A stretch of 64,000 nt of DNA from Treponema bryantii (GTDB taxonomy: Bacteria > Spirochaetota > Spirochaetia > Treponematales > Treponemataceae). How positions within the stretch are numbered: the first letter of the stretch is position 1; each line of letters opens with the position of its first letter. The translations under genes were made by a program, and so were the position numbers. Below the pieces are notes generated by a model, which saw only the letters and a program-made list of their open reading frames with translations, was not told the origin of the DNA and did not search any database. Of this stretch, positions 1-9,148 are shown piece by piece. The stretch is from assembly GCF_900111035.1 (NCBI RefSeq), contig NZ_FOFU01000001.1:186001-250000 (forward strand), read 5' to 3'.

Positions 1-452
1 AGGAGGCCCTTCAGTACTATCCAAATAATCAGAATTTGTATTATTATGTAGGTGTGTGTGCAGGCTATATGTCGCATGCAGCAATGGACTTTGGTGGCAG
101 CGGAAGCACCGAGGTAAAATACAATTACCTTAAACTTGCAGAAGAAGCTTACCTTAGAGCCATTGATATTGAAGACAGATATGTGCGCGCTTTATACGGA
201 CTTGGCGTGCTGTATGTGTTTGAGCTTGATGAACCGGCAAAGGCAATTCCACATCTTGAAAAGGCTCTTTCAATAGACACCAAAAATATTGACGCCATGT
301 TTGTACTTGCAAGGGCATATTATTCAAATTATGATTTTGAAAAATCTGCTGCAATGTACGATAAAATCATAAACACCACAAAATCCGCCGAGAAAAAAGC
401 AACCGCAGAGGAGAACAAAAAAACAGTTTTAGATGCAGCATATTCTAACTGA
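1..452 (+). CDS. Tetratricopeptide-repeat protein, 5' truncated by window edge
   Basis: The reading frame is already open at base 3, so the start lies outside the window. The visible part is about 149 residues. It carries TPR-like helical pairs, including a segment around ALYGLGVLYVFELDEPAKAI followed by a second repeat (DAMFVLARAYYSNYDFEKSA). Such repeats are protein-protein interaction scaffolds; no catalytic motif is seen. Its last 20 bases overlap the start of dprA, so the two are likely co-transcribed and translationally coupled. The specific function is unknown. Confidence 0.75.
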   Translation, partial: EALQYYPNNQNLYYYVGVCAGYMSHAAMDFGGSGSTEVKYNYLKLAEEAYLRAIDIEDRYVRALYGLGVLYVFELDEPAKAIPHLEKALSIDTKNIDAMFVLARAYYSNYDFEKSAAMYDKIINTTKSAEKKATAEENKKTVLDAAYSN

Positions 453-1497
453 TTTCGATGATTCGCTTATTCTGGCGCTTTCTGTAGCGAGAATTTCCTT
501 TTTAGACTTTAATCAGAAAAAAAAATTATTAAAAAAACTTGACAGTCCTCATTCGCTTGCATTACAGTTTATAGAAGAAATATTAAAACTTGCAGAGTGC
601 GGAGAGAAGCCTCGGGCTGTGTGGAATGGCCCTGAAAACCTGCGGTTGGCACAGGCAGAAGCCTGGCAATGCAAGCGTCTTGGGATAAAAATTCTTTTTC
701 ATTATGATGAGGGATACCCGGAACCTTTACGGCAGATAGCAGATCCGCCGTTTGCTTTGTTTGTACGCGGTGATGTGTCACTTTTGAACGGTAGATGTGT
801 TTCTGTTGTTGGAACAAGGCGGCTTAGTCAGGTTGGCCGTGAAGCGGCTAGATGTTTTGCTCATGATGCGGCTATAGATGGCTGTAATGTTGTCAGTGGC
901 CTTGCTTCGGGTGCAGATTCGTATGCGCACCTTGGTGCGATTGATGCCTTTTATGAAAGGGCTGAAAAAAACGGTAATTACGATGGTGCCGTTCTAGGTC
1001 ACACGATTGCGGTTTTACCGAGTGCAATTGATGATATAGTGCCGCATACTAATAAGAGGCTGGGAGCCGCGGTGCTTCAGAGCGGGGGCTGTATTTTGAG
1101 CGAGTACGGGCCGGGCTCGGGGACCGGGAAGTGGCAGTTTATTGCACGGAACCGGATTGTTGCAGGGCTCTCTGAAGCTACGGTGGTTATTGAAGCACCG
1201 GCTGGCAGCGGAGCGCTTATAACTGCTGATCTGGCACTGGAAGACGGCCGCGACGTGATGTTTCATGAAGCAGCGTTTGGTGAAGCGGCTTCAAGGATTT
1301 CTGCGGTTGTACGCGAAGATCTGGAAAAGAGCTTTGCTGCAGGCCGTGTAAGCAGGTATAAAAGGGAAAATACACCGGAAAAGTTCCTTTCAGCTGGAGC
1401 CCCGGTGATAAAAGATTATAAAGACTACTGTGTCGCTCTGGCAGAACCGCCTGGTGAACGCAGTGCACCTCCCGTTCAGGGAGAACTATTTACATAA
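433..1497 (+). CDS. dprA: DNA processing protein DprA (Smf family)
   Basis: DprA proteins load RecA onto incoming single-stranded DNA during natural transformation, and they are kept in many non-competent bacteria. The 354-residue protein has the Rossmann-like DprA fold: SVVGTRR near residue 125, GLASGADSYAH near 157, a SEYGPG turn, and the ARNRIVAGLS segment followed by EAPAGSGALITA. The ATG at 433 lies inside the preceding TPR gene, overlapping it by 20 bases. No good Shine-Dalgarno is visible, which suggests translational coupling. topA follows 32 bases downstream, giving the common dprA-topA pair. The ends look complete. Confidence 0.93.
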   Translation: MQHILTDFDDSLILALSVARISFLDFNQKKKLLKKLDSPHSLALQFIEEILKLAECGEKPRAVWNGPENLRLAQAEAWQCKRLGIKILFHYDEGYPEPLRQIADPPFALFVRGDVSLLNGRCVSVVGTRRLSQVGREAARCFAHDAAIDGCNVVSGLASGADSYAHLGAIDAFYERAEKNGNYDGAVLGHTIAVLPSAIDDIVPHTNKRLGAAVLQSGGCILSEYGPGSGTGKWQFIARNRIVAGLSEATVVIEAPAGSGALITADLALEDGRDVMFHEAAFGEAASRISAVVREDLEKSFAAGRVSRYKRENTPEKFLSAGAPVIKDYKDYCVALAEPPGERSAPPVQGELFT

Positions 1498-1503
1498 GAC
1501 TTA

Positions 1504-1530
1504 AAGGATTTTGTTACAAGGATTTTGTTA
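1504..1530 (+). repeat. Tandem duplication carrying the topA ribosome binding site
   Basis: The 13-mer AAGGATTTTGTTA occurs at 1504-1516 and again at 1518-1530, a period of 14 bases. The second copy provides an AAGG Shine-Dalgarno-like core and ends on the A of the topA ATG. The upstream copy duplicates the ribosome-binding motif. Seen directly in the sequence. Confidence 0.8.
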
Positions 1531-3653
1531 TGGCTAAAAAGACTAAAACTCCACAGACTCTCGTAATCGTAGAGTCTCCTACAAAAGCACACACTATTGA
1601 AAAGTATCTTGGGCCTGGCTATGTGGTTAGAGCTTCTGTAGGTCATCTTATTGATCTTCCTAAGTCTCGAATGGCTATTGATATAGAAAACGGATTCCAG
1701 CCTGAATATATTACAGTGCGCGGAAAAGCAAAGCTCTTAAAAGAACTCCAGAAGGAAGCAAAAAAATCAGAAGCTGTCCTTCTCGCATCCGATAACGACC
1801 GCGAAGGAGAGGCTATTGCCTGGCATTTGAACCGTGCTCTGCGTGATAAAACTGATGCAAAAATCAGCCGTATTGTATTCAATGAAATTACACCAACTGC
1901 AATTACAGAAGCTGTAAAGCATCCTGGTGAAATTGTAGAAGCCAAGGTAAATGCTCAGAAGGCTCGCCGCGTTCTTGACCGTCTTGTAGGTTATAACTTA
2001 AGTCCGCTTTTGTGGGTAAAGGTAAAGAATGGTCTTTCTGCAGGCCGTGTTCAGTCTGTAGCGCTCCGTCTTATCTGTGAGCGTGAAAAAGAAGTAGAAG
2101 ACTTTTTGCCGGAAGAATACTGGTCACTTGATGCAGACTTTACAAAGGGAAAATCTTCATTTACAGCTCAGCTTGTAAAATATAACGGTGAAGCTCCTGA
2201 ACTTAAGAGTGAAGCTGCCGTAAACGAAATCATTGAGAAAATCAAAAACTCTCCTTGTACAGTTTCATCAATCAAAAAGACAGAAAAAACTGTTCGCCCT
2301 AAGCCACCGTTTACAACTTCAAAACTTCAGCAGGCAGCTGCAAACCGTCTTGGTTTTACTTCACGCAAGACTATGCAGATTGCGCAGCAGCTTTACGAAG
2401 GTATTCAGATTGGTGAAAATCATGTCGGTCTTATTACTTACATGCGTACTGACTCTGTCCGCATTTCTGAAACTGCTCTTGCCGATGTTCGCGAATGGCT
2501 TTCTAAAAATCATCCATCTGAACTTCCTGCAGAACCAATTCACTATGCTGTTGGAAAATCAGCTCAGGATGCCCATGAAGGTATTCGTCCTACATACACA
2601 ACTTACACACCAGACAGCGTAAAGGAATATCTTTCACACGACCAGTTCCGTCTTTACTCAATCATCTGGGAGCGCTTTGTTTCTTCTCAGATGAACAATG
2701 CAAAGATGGTAACTACATCTGTTGAAATTGAAGCAGGAGATGCTTTGTTCCGTGTTGCTGCAAGTAAGATTGCAGAGAAAGGTTTTTATCAGGTAATTAA
2801 ACTTCTTTCTTCAAAAGAAGAAAAATCTTCTTCACTTCCTGCAATGAAGGAAGGTGAGACTTTGAACGTAGAAAACTTCCATCCGGAGCAGCACTTTACT
2901 CAGGGACCTGCACGCTATACTGATGCTTCGATTGTACGCATGCTTGAGGAAAAGGGAATAGGTCGTCCTTCAACTTATGCAACAATTATTTCTGTATTGC
3001 TTGACCGCTACTACGTAACCCGCAGTAACAAGCAGCTTGTTCCAACTCAGCTTGGTAAAATGATTAACAAGATTCTCGTTGAATCTTTCCCAGCTGTAAT
3101 TAACGAAGAGTTCACTGCTAAAGTAGAAAACGAGCTTGACCAGGTAGAAGAAGACGAGCTTGTTTGGAACGATATTATCGCTGATTTCTATGGTCCGTTT
3201 AAACAGACTGTTGATAATGTAATGGAGCACCAGGAAAGTATTAAGGGCTTCCTTGATGAACAGACTGACAAGGTTTGTGAGCTCTGCGGTAAACCGATGG
3301 TAAAGAAGCTTGGACGTTTCGGTTTCTTCCTTGCATGTTCAGGATTCCCAGAGTGTCATAACACTAAGTCTATTCCTCTTGCTAAGTGTCCTGTTTGCGG
3401 CGATGGTGAAATTGTTGAGCGTAAGACTAAGGGCCGCGGTAAGGCTTTCTATGGTTGTACAAATTATCCAACCTGTACATTCATCAGTCACTTTAAACCG
3501 ATTGACCAGTACTGTCCTAAGTGCGGCTGGTTCCTTGTTGAAAAGTTCGACAAAAAGAACGGTGCTTACAAGTCTTGTATTAACCCAGACTGTGATTACC
3601 TCCACACAAGCGGCGAAGAAGAAGCTGTAATGCCGGTAGAAGGTGAAGAGTAA
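1530..3653 (+). CDS. topA: DNA topoisomerase I (type IA)
   Basis: This enzyme relaxes negative supercoils by nicking one strand through a 5'-phosphotyrosine link. At 707 residues it is of usual bacterial length. The N-terminal TOPRIM domain shows VVESPTKAHTIEKYLG and the acidic DNDREGEAIAWHL motif. The active tyrosine lies in TYMRTDSVRIS, and EEKGIGRPSTYA is also typical. The C-terminus has three four-cysteine zinc ribbons, beginning CELCGKP, CPVCGDG and CPKCGWF, which bind single-stranded DNA. It follows dprA and ends 55 bases before glpK. Confidence 0.97.
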   Translation: MAKKTKTPQTLVIVESPTKAHTIEKYLGPGYVVRASVGHLIDLPKSRMAIDIENGFQPEYITVRGKAKLLKELQKEAKKSEAVLLASDNDREGEAIAWHLNRALRDKTDAKISRIVFNEITPTAITEAVKHPGEIVEAKVNAQKARRVLDRLVGYNLSPLLWVKVKNGLSAGRVQSVALRLICEREKEVEDFLPEEYWSLDADFTKGKSSFTAQLVKYNGEAPELKSEAAVNEIIEKIKNSPCTVSSIKKTEKTVRPKPPFTTSKLQQAAANRLGFTSRKTMQIAQQLYEGIQIGENHVGLITYMRTDSVRISETALADVREWLSKNHPSELPAEPIHYAVGKSAQDAHEGIRPTYTTYTPDSVKEYLSHDQFRLYSIIWERFVSSQMNNAKMVTTSVEIEAGDALFRVAASKIAEKGFYQVIKLLSSKEEKSSSLPAMKEGETLNVENFHPEQHFTQGPARYTDASIVRMLEEKGIGRPSTYATIISVLLDRYYVTRSNKQLVPTQLGKMINKILVESFPAVINEEFTAKVENELDQVEEDELVWNDIIADFYGPFKQTVDNVMEHQESIKGFLDEQTDKVCELCGKPMVKKLGRFGFFLACSGFPECHNTKSIPLAKCPVCGDGEIVERKTKGRGKAFYGCTNYPTCTFISHFKPIDQYCPKCGWFLVEKFDKKNGAYKSCINPDCDYLHTSGEEEAVMPVEGEE

Positions 3654-3672
3654 AAATACTTTTCAATAAAAT

Positions 3673-3701
3673 TTGCTTTATACTGATAGCAATGCTATCA
3701 T
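3673..3701 (+). promoter_or_regulatory. glpK promoter, predicted leaderless
   Basis: TTGCTT (3673-3678), a 17-base spacer, and TATCAT (3696-3701). Only seven bases separate the -10 box from the glpK ATG at 3709, and no Shine-Dalgarno is present. Transcription would therefore begin at or next to the start codon. The inverted repeat at 3684-3700 sits across the spacer and -10 box. Confidence 0.6.
3684..3700. promoter_or_regulatory. Palindromic operator over the glpK -10 box
   Basis: TGATAGC-AAT-GCTATCA is a perfect 7-3-7 inverted repeat overlapping five bases of the -10 box. Its position would let a bound repressor block RNA polymerase. A glycerol-responsive repressor is inferred; none is encoded beside it. 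Confidence 0.6.
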
Positions 3702-3708
3702 ATGAAGC

Positions 3709-5208
3709 ATGGAAAATAAGAAAAAATATGTAATTTCTCTTGATGAAGGCACGACATCCTGCCGTGCTGTTGTTTACGATAAGAACGGTTCGCCTCTTGG
3801 TTCTAAGCAGCGCGAATTTAATCAGATATATCCGCACCCAGGGTGGGTTGAGCATGATGCCGAAGAAATCTTTAAGTGTCAGCTTAAGGTTCTTCAGAGT
3901 CTTTTAATTGAAAAAGAAATCAGACATGACGAAATTGCCGCTATTGGAATTACCAACCAGCGTGAGACGGTTGTAATCTGGGATAAGAAAACCGGAAAAC
4001 CTGTTTACAACGCTGTGGTCTGGCAGTGTCGTCGTACGGCTGATTACTGCGAAAAACTGATTGCAGACGGCTGGTCGGATAAAATCCGTGAGAAGACCGG
4101 ACTTCTCATTGACGCATATTTTTCCGGTACAAAAATCAAATGGATATTGGATAACGTTCCAGGCGTTCGAGAACGCGCTGAGAAGGGCGAACTTCTTGCG
4201 GGAACTATTGATACCTGGCTTATCTGGAAATTGAGCGGTGGCCGCGCGCATGTGACTGACTATACTAACGCCTGTCGTACGATGCTTTTCAATATCTATA
4301 AGCTTGAGTGGGATAAGGAGCTTCTGGACCTGCTTGGAATTCCTGCAGGACTTCTTCCTGAGGTTCGTGATTCTTCATGTGTATATTGTAATACAGATCC
4401 TGAAGTTTGCGGTTTTGAAGTTCCTCTGGCTTCGGCTGTTGGTGATCAGCAGGCAGCTCTTTTTGGTCAGGGCTGTTTTAAGAAGGGTGATGCTAAGAAT
4501 ACTTACGGTACCGGTTGCTTTATGCTTATGAATACCGGTGACAAGCCTGTTCACTCTAAGGAGCTTTTGACTACGATTGCGCTTGGTATGAACGGCAAGA
4601 TTGAATATGCGCTTGAGGGAAGTGTATTCATTGGCGGTGCTGTTATTAAGTGGCTTCGCGATGAACTTGAACTGATTTCCAGTGCGCCAGAAATTGACCG
4701 CCTGGCAGAGTCGGTTCCGGATTCAAACGGCTGTTATCTTGTACCTGCCTTTGTAGGTCTTGGTACTCCTTACTGGGATATGTATGCGCGTGGAACTATT
4801 GTTGGTCTTACCCGCGGTGTAAAGAAGGCTCATATCTGTCGTGCTGCCCTTGAAGGAATTGCTTACGAGGTGCGCGACGTTCTCGATACTATGGTTGCAG
4901 ATTCCGGTACTCCTATAAATACACTGAACGTAGACGGTGGTGCGTGTGTCAGCAACGTAATGATGCAGTTCCAGGCTGATATTCTGAATACTAAGGTTTG
5001 TCGTCCTGCTAATGTTGAAACTACTGCGCTTGGTGCTGCGTATCTTGCCGGTCTTGCAACAGGATTCTGGGAGAGCCGCGACGAGATTCTTGCTCATCAC
5101 AAAATTGACCGCGTGTTCGAGCCTGTGATGGATGACGGCCAGCGACAGAAATTGTATGCAGGCTGGAAAAAGGCCGTGGAACGTGCTGAGCACTGGGAGG
5201 ATGTGTAA
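3709..5208 (+). CDS. glpK: Glycerol kinase
   Basis: The enzyme phosphorylates glycerol with ATP to sn-glycerol-3-phosphate in the cytoplasm. The 499 residues match the usual FGGY-family length. Motifs seen are [15 protein letters not shown] at the N-terminus (phosphate 1), [21 protein letters not shown] (adenosine region) and [10 protein letters not shown] near the C-terminus. It heads a cluster with two FAD enzymes and a DUF1667 protein that oxidise the product. A palindrome overlaps its promoter, so glycerol or glycerol-3-phosphate control is likely. A terminator-like hairpin lies between it and the next gene. Confidence 0.97.
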   Translation: MENKKKYVISLDEGTTSCRAVVYDKNGSPLGSKQREFNQIYPHPGWVEHDAEEIFKCQLKVLQSLLIEKEIRHDEIAAIGITNQRETVVIWDKKTGKPVYNAVVWQCRRTADYCEKLIADGWSDKIREKTGLLIDAYFSGTKIKWILDNVPGVRERAEKGELLAGTIDTWLIWKLSGGRAHVTDYTNACRTMLFNIYKLEWDKELLDLLGIPAGLLPEVRDSSCVYCNTDPEVCGFEVPLASAVGDQQAALFGQGCFKKGDAKNTYGTGCFMLMNTGDKPVHSKELLTTIALGMNGKIEYALEGSVFIGGAVIKWLRDELELISSAPEIDRLAESVPDSNGCYLVPAFVGLGTPYWDMYARGTIVGLTRGVKKAHICRAALEGIAYEVRDVLDTMVADSGTPINTLNVDGGACVSNVMMQFQADILNTKVCRPANVETTALGAAYLAGLATGFWESRDEILAHHKIDRVFEPVMDDGQRQKLYAGWKKAVERAEHWEDV

Positions 5209-5235
5209 GGCCGCTGGCGGCCGTTGTTAAATAGC

Positions 5236-5273
5236 AGAGCGTTAAAAAAAATGCGAAAGCATTTTTTAGCTCT
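5236..5273 (+). terminator. A/T-rich stem-loop after glpK
   Basis: AGAGC at 5236 pairs with GCTCT at 5269, and the inner TAAAAAAATGC pairs with GCATTTTTTA around a GAAA loop. The T run lies in the 3' arm. It could terminate or attenuate between glpK and the dehydrogenase gene. A near relative occurs after yebC at about 39289-39338. Confidence 0.5.
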
Positions 5274-5290
5274 ACCATATTGAGGTGTTT

Positions 5291-6745
5291 ATGATTTATG
5301 ATATAGCAATTATTGGTGCAGGCGTTGTAGGTGCTTGCATTGCGAGGGAGCTCGCGAAGTACCGGCTGAACGTGTGCATGATTGAGAAATCAGATGATGT
5401 TGCCTGCGGTACTTCTAAGGCGAACTCGGGAATTATTCATGCGGGCTTTGATGCTAAAACCGGCACTCTGATGGCTAAGCTTAATGTAGAAGGAACTGCA
5501 ATGTATCCCGAGCTGGCTCAGTCTCTTCATTTTGATTATAAGAATAACGGTTCGCTTGTTATCGGCTTTTGTGATGAAGATATGGACCACATCAAAAAGC
5601 TGTATGAACGTGGTGTGGCAAATGGTGTTCCGGGCCTTCGCATTATTGATGGTGAGGAGCTTCATAAGCTTGAGCCAAATGTAAGTGAAGAAGCCTGTGG
5701 CGCTCTGCTTGCAGAGTCTGCAGGAATTGTAAGTCCTTATATGGCAACCTGGGCTTTTGCAGAAAATGCTGTTATGAATGGAGTAAAGCTTTTTCTTGAA
5801 ACTGAAGTTCATGGAATTGATAAGGCTGATGGGCTGTTTGTAATCAAAACAGGAAAAAGCGACATTTCTGCAAAATGCGTAGTAAATGCTGCCGGCTTGT
5901 ATGCAGATGTTGTTTCTGAAATGGCAGGGGCCCGCAAGTTTAAAATTGTGCCTCGCCGTGGTGAATACTATCTGCTTGATAACAAATGTGCATATCTTGC
6001 AAGTCATACTTTGTTCCAGACTCCTGACAAGATGGGGAAAGGTGTTCTGGTTACTCCAACTGTAGACGGAAATATTTTATCTGGGCCGACTGCTGCCGAT
6101 GGAAACGATAAAACTGCAACTGAGACAACTGCTGCCGGTCAGGACGAGGTTTTCAGAAAATCTGGAAAAACTATTCCGGATATTCCACGCCGTAATATCA
6201 TAAACTCTTTTGCGGGTGTTCGTGCCCTTGCTTACAATGAGGATGGTACTCCGGTAAATGATTTTATTATCGAAGAAGATAGTGGGGTACATGGCTTTAT
6301 AAACGTTGCGGGAATCTGTTCGCCGGGACTTTCTGCGGCTCCTGCAATCGGCTGCTATGTGCGTGAACTTGTTGAAAAATCACTTGGTGTAAAGCTTGAA
6401 GCTAACCGTGACTTTGTGGCTGTTCGTAAGGGTATTGAATCCTTTAAAGATGCTGATGATGAGCGCCGTGCTCAGCTGATTGAAAATAATCCGCTTTATG
6501 GAAGAATTATCTGCCGTTGCGAAATGATTACTGAAGGCGAGATTGTTGCGGCAATTAAGTCTCCTGTTGGGGCTGTGGATCTTGATGGTGTAAAGCGTCG
6601 AACCCGTGCCGGAATGGGACGCTGCCAGAGCGGTTTCTGTTCTCCACGTGTAACTGAGATTTTGAGCCGCGAGCTTGGAATTCCGATGACGGACGTTTGC
6701 AAAAACGGCGGCTGCTCATATATTCTTACAGGAAAAACAAGGTAG
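5291..6745 (+). CDS. GlpA-like FAD-dependent glycerol-3-phosphate dehydrogenase
   Basis: It probably oxidises glycerol-3-phosphate to dihydroxyacetone phosphate. The N-terminus has the FAD-binding motif IIGAGVVGACIAREL and a DAO-type fold to about residue 360. The C-terminal region has CRC followed by CQSGFC, a BFD-like cluster expected to hold [2Fe-2S], as in anaerobic GlpA. An ATG at 5291 with GAGG five bases upstream is preferred to the GTG at 5285. It lies between glpK and a second FAD protein, an arrangement matching three-part anaerobic G3P oxidation modules. The electron acceptor is not evident. Confidence 0.88.
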   Translation: MIYDIAIIGAGVVGACIARELAKYRLNVCMIEKSDDVACGTSKANSGIIHAGFDAKTGTLMAKLNVEGTAMYPELAQSLHFDYKNNGSLVIGFCDEDMDHIKKLYERGVANGVPGLRIIDGEELHKLEPNVSEEACGALLAESAGIVSPYMATWAFAENAVMNGVKLFLETEVHGIDKADGLFVIKTGKSDISAKCVVNAAGLYADVVSEMAGARKFKIVPRRGEYYLLDNKCAYLASHTLFQTPDKMGKGVLVTPTVDGNILSGPTAADGNDKTATETTAAGQDEVFRKSGKTIPDIPRRNIINSFAGVRALAYNEDGTPVNDFIIEEDSGVHGFINVAGICSPGLSAAPAIGCYVRELVEKSLGVKLEANRDFVAVRKGIESFKDADDERRAQLIENNPLYGRIICRCEMITEGEIVAAIKSPVGAVDLDGVKRRTRAGMGRCQSGFCSPRVTEILSRELGIPMTDVCKNGGCSYILTGKTR

Positions 6746-6756
6746 GGGGCGCTGTT

Positions 6757-8034
6757 ATGGAATACGATATAGTTGTAATTGGCGGCGGTCCTGCCGGGAT
6801 GGCGGCGGCAATTGCTGCAAAGAAAGCTGGTACTGACAGCATTTTGATTTTAGAGCGCGATACAAGAATCGGAGGAATCCTGCTTCAGTGTATTCATAAC
6901 GGATTTGGTCTTCATTATTTTGGTGAAGAGCTTACCGGTCCGGAATATGCTGCACGCTTTTCTGATGAAGTTGAAAAGCTTGGTATTGAATATAAAACTG
7001 ATACTATGATACTCGAGGTTGCGCAGAATGAAGGTTATCGCCTTGTTACTGCAATCAACACTGTAGACGGTCTCATGCACATTAAGGCAAAGGCTGTCGT
7101 TCTTGCGACCGGTTGTCGTGAAAGAACCCGCGGTGCGCTGATTATTCCGGGTACAAGACCTGCCGGTATCTTTACTGCAGGTGCGGCTCAGCGCTTTGTA
7201 AATATTGACGGATATATGCCTGGACGTAAGGTTGTAATTCTTGGTTCCGGAGATATCGGTTTAATTATGGCACGCCGTCTTACTCTGGAAGGTGCTGAAG
7301 TAAAACTGGTCTGTGAGGTTATGCCTTTCAGTTCCGGTTTGCGCCGTAATATTGTTCAGTGTGTTGAAAACTTTAATATTCCGCTGAAGTTCAGTCATAC
7401 GATTGTTCAGATTCACGGAAAGGAACGTGTTGAAGGAGTTACTGTAGCGGCAGTTGATTCTAACCGTAAGCCTGTTCCTGGAACTGAAGAGTTTATTGAG
7501 TGCGATACAGTTTTGCTTTCTGTAGGCCTTATTCCGGAAAACGAAATCGCTTCAGGTTGTGGAATTGCAATTGACTCTGCTACCAGCGGTCCTGTTGTAA
7601 ATGAGCATATGCAGACTTCTTCCGAAGGTATTTTTGCCTGCGGAAACACAGTTCATGTTCATGACCTCGTAGACTTTGTAACTGCTGAAAGCTTAAGGGC
7701 AGGCGAAAATGCAGCAAAGTTTGTTCAGGGAAAAATTGTTCAGGATGGAAAGAAAATCACCCTGCGCCCTGGAAACCGTGTGCGCTACACCGTGCCTCAG
7801 TATATTGAATCAGCTGTACAGGACGGAAATGTTTCAATTATGTTCCGTGCAACAGATGTTTATAAAGATGTTTATATCGAAGTTTCAAGTAATAATAAGA
7901 TATTGAAATCTGTGAGAAAGAAGGTTGTGCGCCCTGGAGAAATGCAGGTAACAGAACTTACTCCGGCCCAGCTTGCAGAAGCCGGCGATGACATTACAGT
8001 TTCAGTTCAACTTTCAGGGGAGGTAGCAGAATAA
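6757..8034 (+). CDS. FAD/NAD(P)-binding oxidoreductase of the glycerol-3-phosphate module
   Basis: A pyridine-nucleotide-disulfide-oxidoreductase-like flavoprotein of about 425 residues. The FAD site is VVIGGGPAGMAAAIAAKKAG at the N-terminus; a second dinucleotide site is KVVILGSGDIGLIMARRL. ATGCRERTRG is also typical. Such proteins follow the GlpA-like subunit and precede DUF1667 in many spirochaetes and Firmicutes and are thought to pass electrons from the dehydrogenase to a nucleotide cofactor. The ATG at 6757 is chosen because an AGGGGG ribosome site precedes it; the longer frame from 6697 overlaps the upstream gene by 49 bases. The gene overlaps the next by one base. Confidence 0.85.
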   Translation: MEYDIVVIGGGPAGMAAAIAAKKAGTDSILILERDTRIGGILLQCIHNGFGLHYFGEELTGPEYAARFSDEVEKLGIEYKTDTMILEVAQNEGYRLVTAINTVDGLMHIKAKAVVLATGCRERTRGALIIPGTRPAGIFTAGAAQRFVNIDGYMPGRKVVILGSGDIGLIMARRLTLEGAEVKLVCEVMPFSSGLRRNIVQCVENFNIPLKFSHTIVQIHGKERVEGVTVAAVDSNRKPVPGTEEFIECDTVLLSVGLIPENEIASGCGIAIDSATSGPVVNEHMQTSSEGIFACGNTVHVHDLVDFVTAESLRAGENAAKFVQGKIVQDGKKITLRPGNRVRYTVPQYIESAVQDGNVSIMFRATDVYKDVYIEVSSNNKILKSVRKKVVRPGEMQVTELTPAQLAEAGDDITVSVQLSGEVAE

Positions 8035-8426
8035 TGGAAAATACAATCGAAAAAATCCCGCTTACATGTATCATCTGTCCGATGGGCTGTTCAATGGAAG
8101 TTGAAGTTGAAACCGATGCCGACGGCAACAAAAAAGTTCTGTCCGTAAAAGATAACGGTTGTAAACGCGGCGAACAGTATGCTGCCAAAGAACTTCAGAA
8201 CCCAACACGTACACTAACTTCAACAATAAAAGTGAATGACGGTGTCCTCCCTGTAGTTCCTGTAAAAACTGCAGGTGAAGTTCCAAAGAATATGCTTCTC
8301 CAATGCATGGAAGTTGTGCGTCGAGCCAGCTGTAAAGCTCCGGTAAAACGCGGTGACATTCTGCTGTACGATCTGCTTGGTACGGGAATTAATGTAATTG
8401 CCTGCGCGGATGTGGATAAGGTGTAA
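8034..8426 (+). CDS. DUF1667 protein, partner of the glycerol-3-phosphate oxidoreductases
   Basis: A 130-residue protein beginning with TCIICPMGCSMEVEV, whose CxxCxxxC motif suggests an iron-sulfur or metal site. DUF1667 proteins almost always follow the two FAD oxidoreductases of this module; their biochemical role is not established. The ATG overlaps the preceding stop codon (TAATG), indicating coupled translation. A strong hairpin follows, so this is the last gene of the cluster. Confidence 0.85.
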   Translation: MENTIEKIPLTCIICPMGCSMEVEVETDADGNKKVLSVKDNGCKRGEQYAAKELQNPTRTLTSTIKVNDGVLPVVPVKTAGEVPKNMLLQCMEVVRRASCKAPVKRGDILLYDLLGTGINVIACADVDKV

Positions 8427-8437
8427 GATAAAATTGT

Positions 8438-8472
8438 TTTAGAGTGATTTTTGTAAATCACTCTAAATTTTT
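8438..8472 (+). terminator. Rho-independent terminator after the glp cluster
   Basis: A perfect 13-base stem, TTTAGAGTGATTT with AAATCACTCTAAA, closes over a four-base TTGT loop and is followed by TTTTT. It separates the glycerol cluster from the restriction-modification operon. Confidence 0.85.
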
Positions 8473-8513
8473 GGTTAATAATGTTATTTATTATACATAA
8501 CAAAATATTTTAC

Positions 8514-8542
8514 TTGACTTTTGAGTTTTCTAGAATTATATT
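8514..8542 (+). promoter_or_regulatory. Promoter of the hsd operon, predicted leaderless
   Basis: TTGACT (8514-8519), a 17-base spacer and TATATT (8537-8542). The ATG of the short hsdS-like gene starts seven bases after the -10 box, with no Shine-Dalgarno. This is the only convincing promoter seen before the following chain of closely spaced genes. Confidence 0.7.
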
Positions 8543-8548
8543 TTAGGC

Positions 8549-9148
8549 ATGCAGTTAGGTTGTTGCGCAGAAATACGTAGCGGTTTGGTTCTTTCGAGAA
8601 AACAGGCGCGAGTGAAAACAGAAAACAGATACTCTCTTTTGACCTTAAAGTCTATAAAGCCTGATGCTACTGTGTCTGAGCGGGATTTGGGTGTTTTTGA
8701 TGCTGTTGAATCGTTAAATAAAGAGTATCTGACTGAAATTGGAGATGTAATTGTTCGTACAAGTATGCCTTATACTTCAGTTTTAATTGATAAAAAAACA
8801 TATGGTATGGTTGTATCATCAAATTTTGTAATAATCAGATGTTACACTGATAAACTTTTGCCAGAGTATCTTTTTTGGCTTTTGAATACAGAAACTGTGA
8901 AGAGAGATATTTTCAAAAATAGTGCAGGAAATATGCTGGCGGCAATAAAACCCCAATATTTCTGTGATTTGGATATTGAGCTTCCAAGTTTACGGGAACA
9001 GAAATTAATTGCAGATTTTAATATGACTGCAAGAAAAGAACTGGAATTGTTAGAACGATTGAAAACAGAAAAAGAAAAACTTTATCAGTTTTGCCTTGAG
9101 GATAAAAATTTTGAGTTTATTATAAATAAAAAAGGAGCGGTAAAATGA
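8549..9148 (+). CDS. Half-length HsdS-like specificity protein (single TRD)
   Basis: At 199 residues this is half of a normal HsdS. It opens directly in a target-recognition domain (GCCAEIRSGLVLSRKQ) and ends in the conserved long helix after LPSLREQKLIADFNM. HsdS proteins choose the DNA sequence recognised by type I enzymes; a half subunit can in principle dimerise to read a palindromic site. It overlaps hsdM by four bases (ATGA), so it is co-translated with the methyltransferase. A full hsdS lies downstream. The promoter placed exactly before its ATG argues that it is an intact gene, not a remnant. Confidence 0.75.
   Translation: MQLGCCAEIRSGLVLSRKQARVKTENRYSLLTLKSIKPDATVSERDLGVFDAVESLNKEYLTEIGDVIVRTSMPYTSVLIDKKTYGMVVSSNFVIIRCYTDKLLPEYLFWLLNTETVKRDIFKNSAGNMLAAIKPQYFCDLDIELPSLREQKLIADFNMTARKELELLERLKTEKEKLYQFCLEDKNFEFIINKKGAVK

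Noticed and set aside
5390-6007. 205-residue minus-strand frame
   Set aside because: It is antisense to the well-supported glycerol-3-phosphate dehydrogenase gene and has no recognisable domain.
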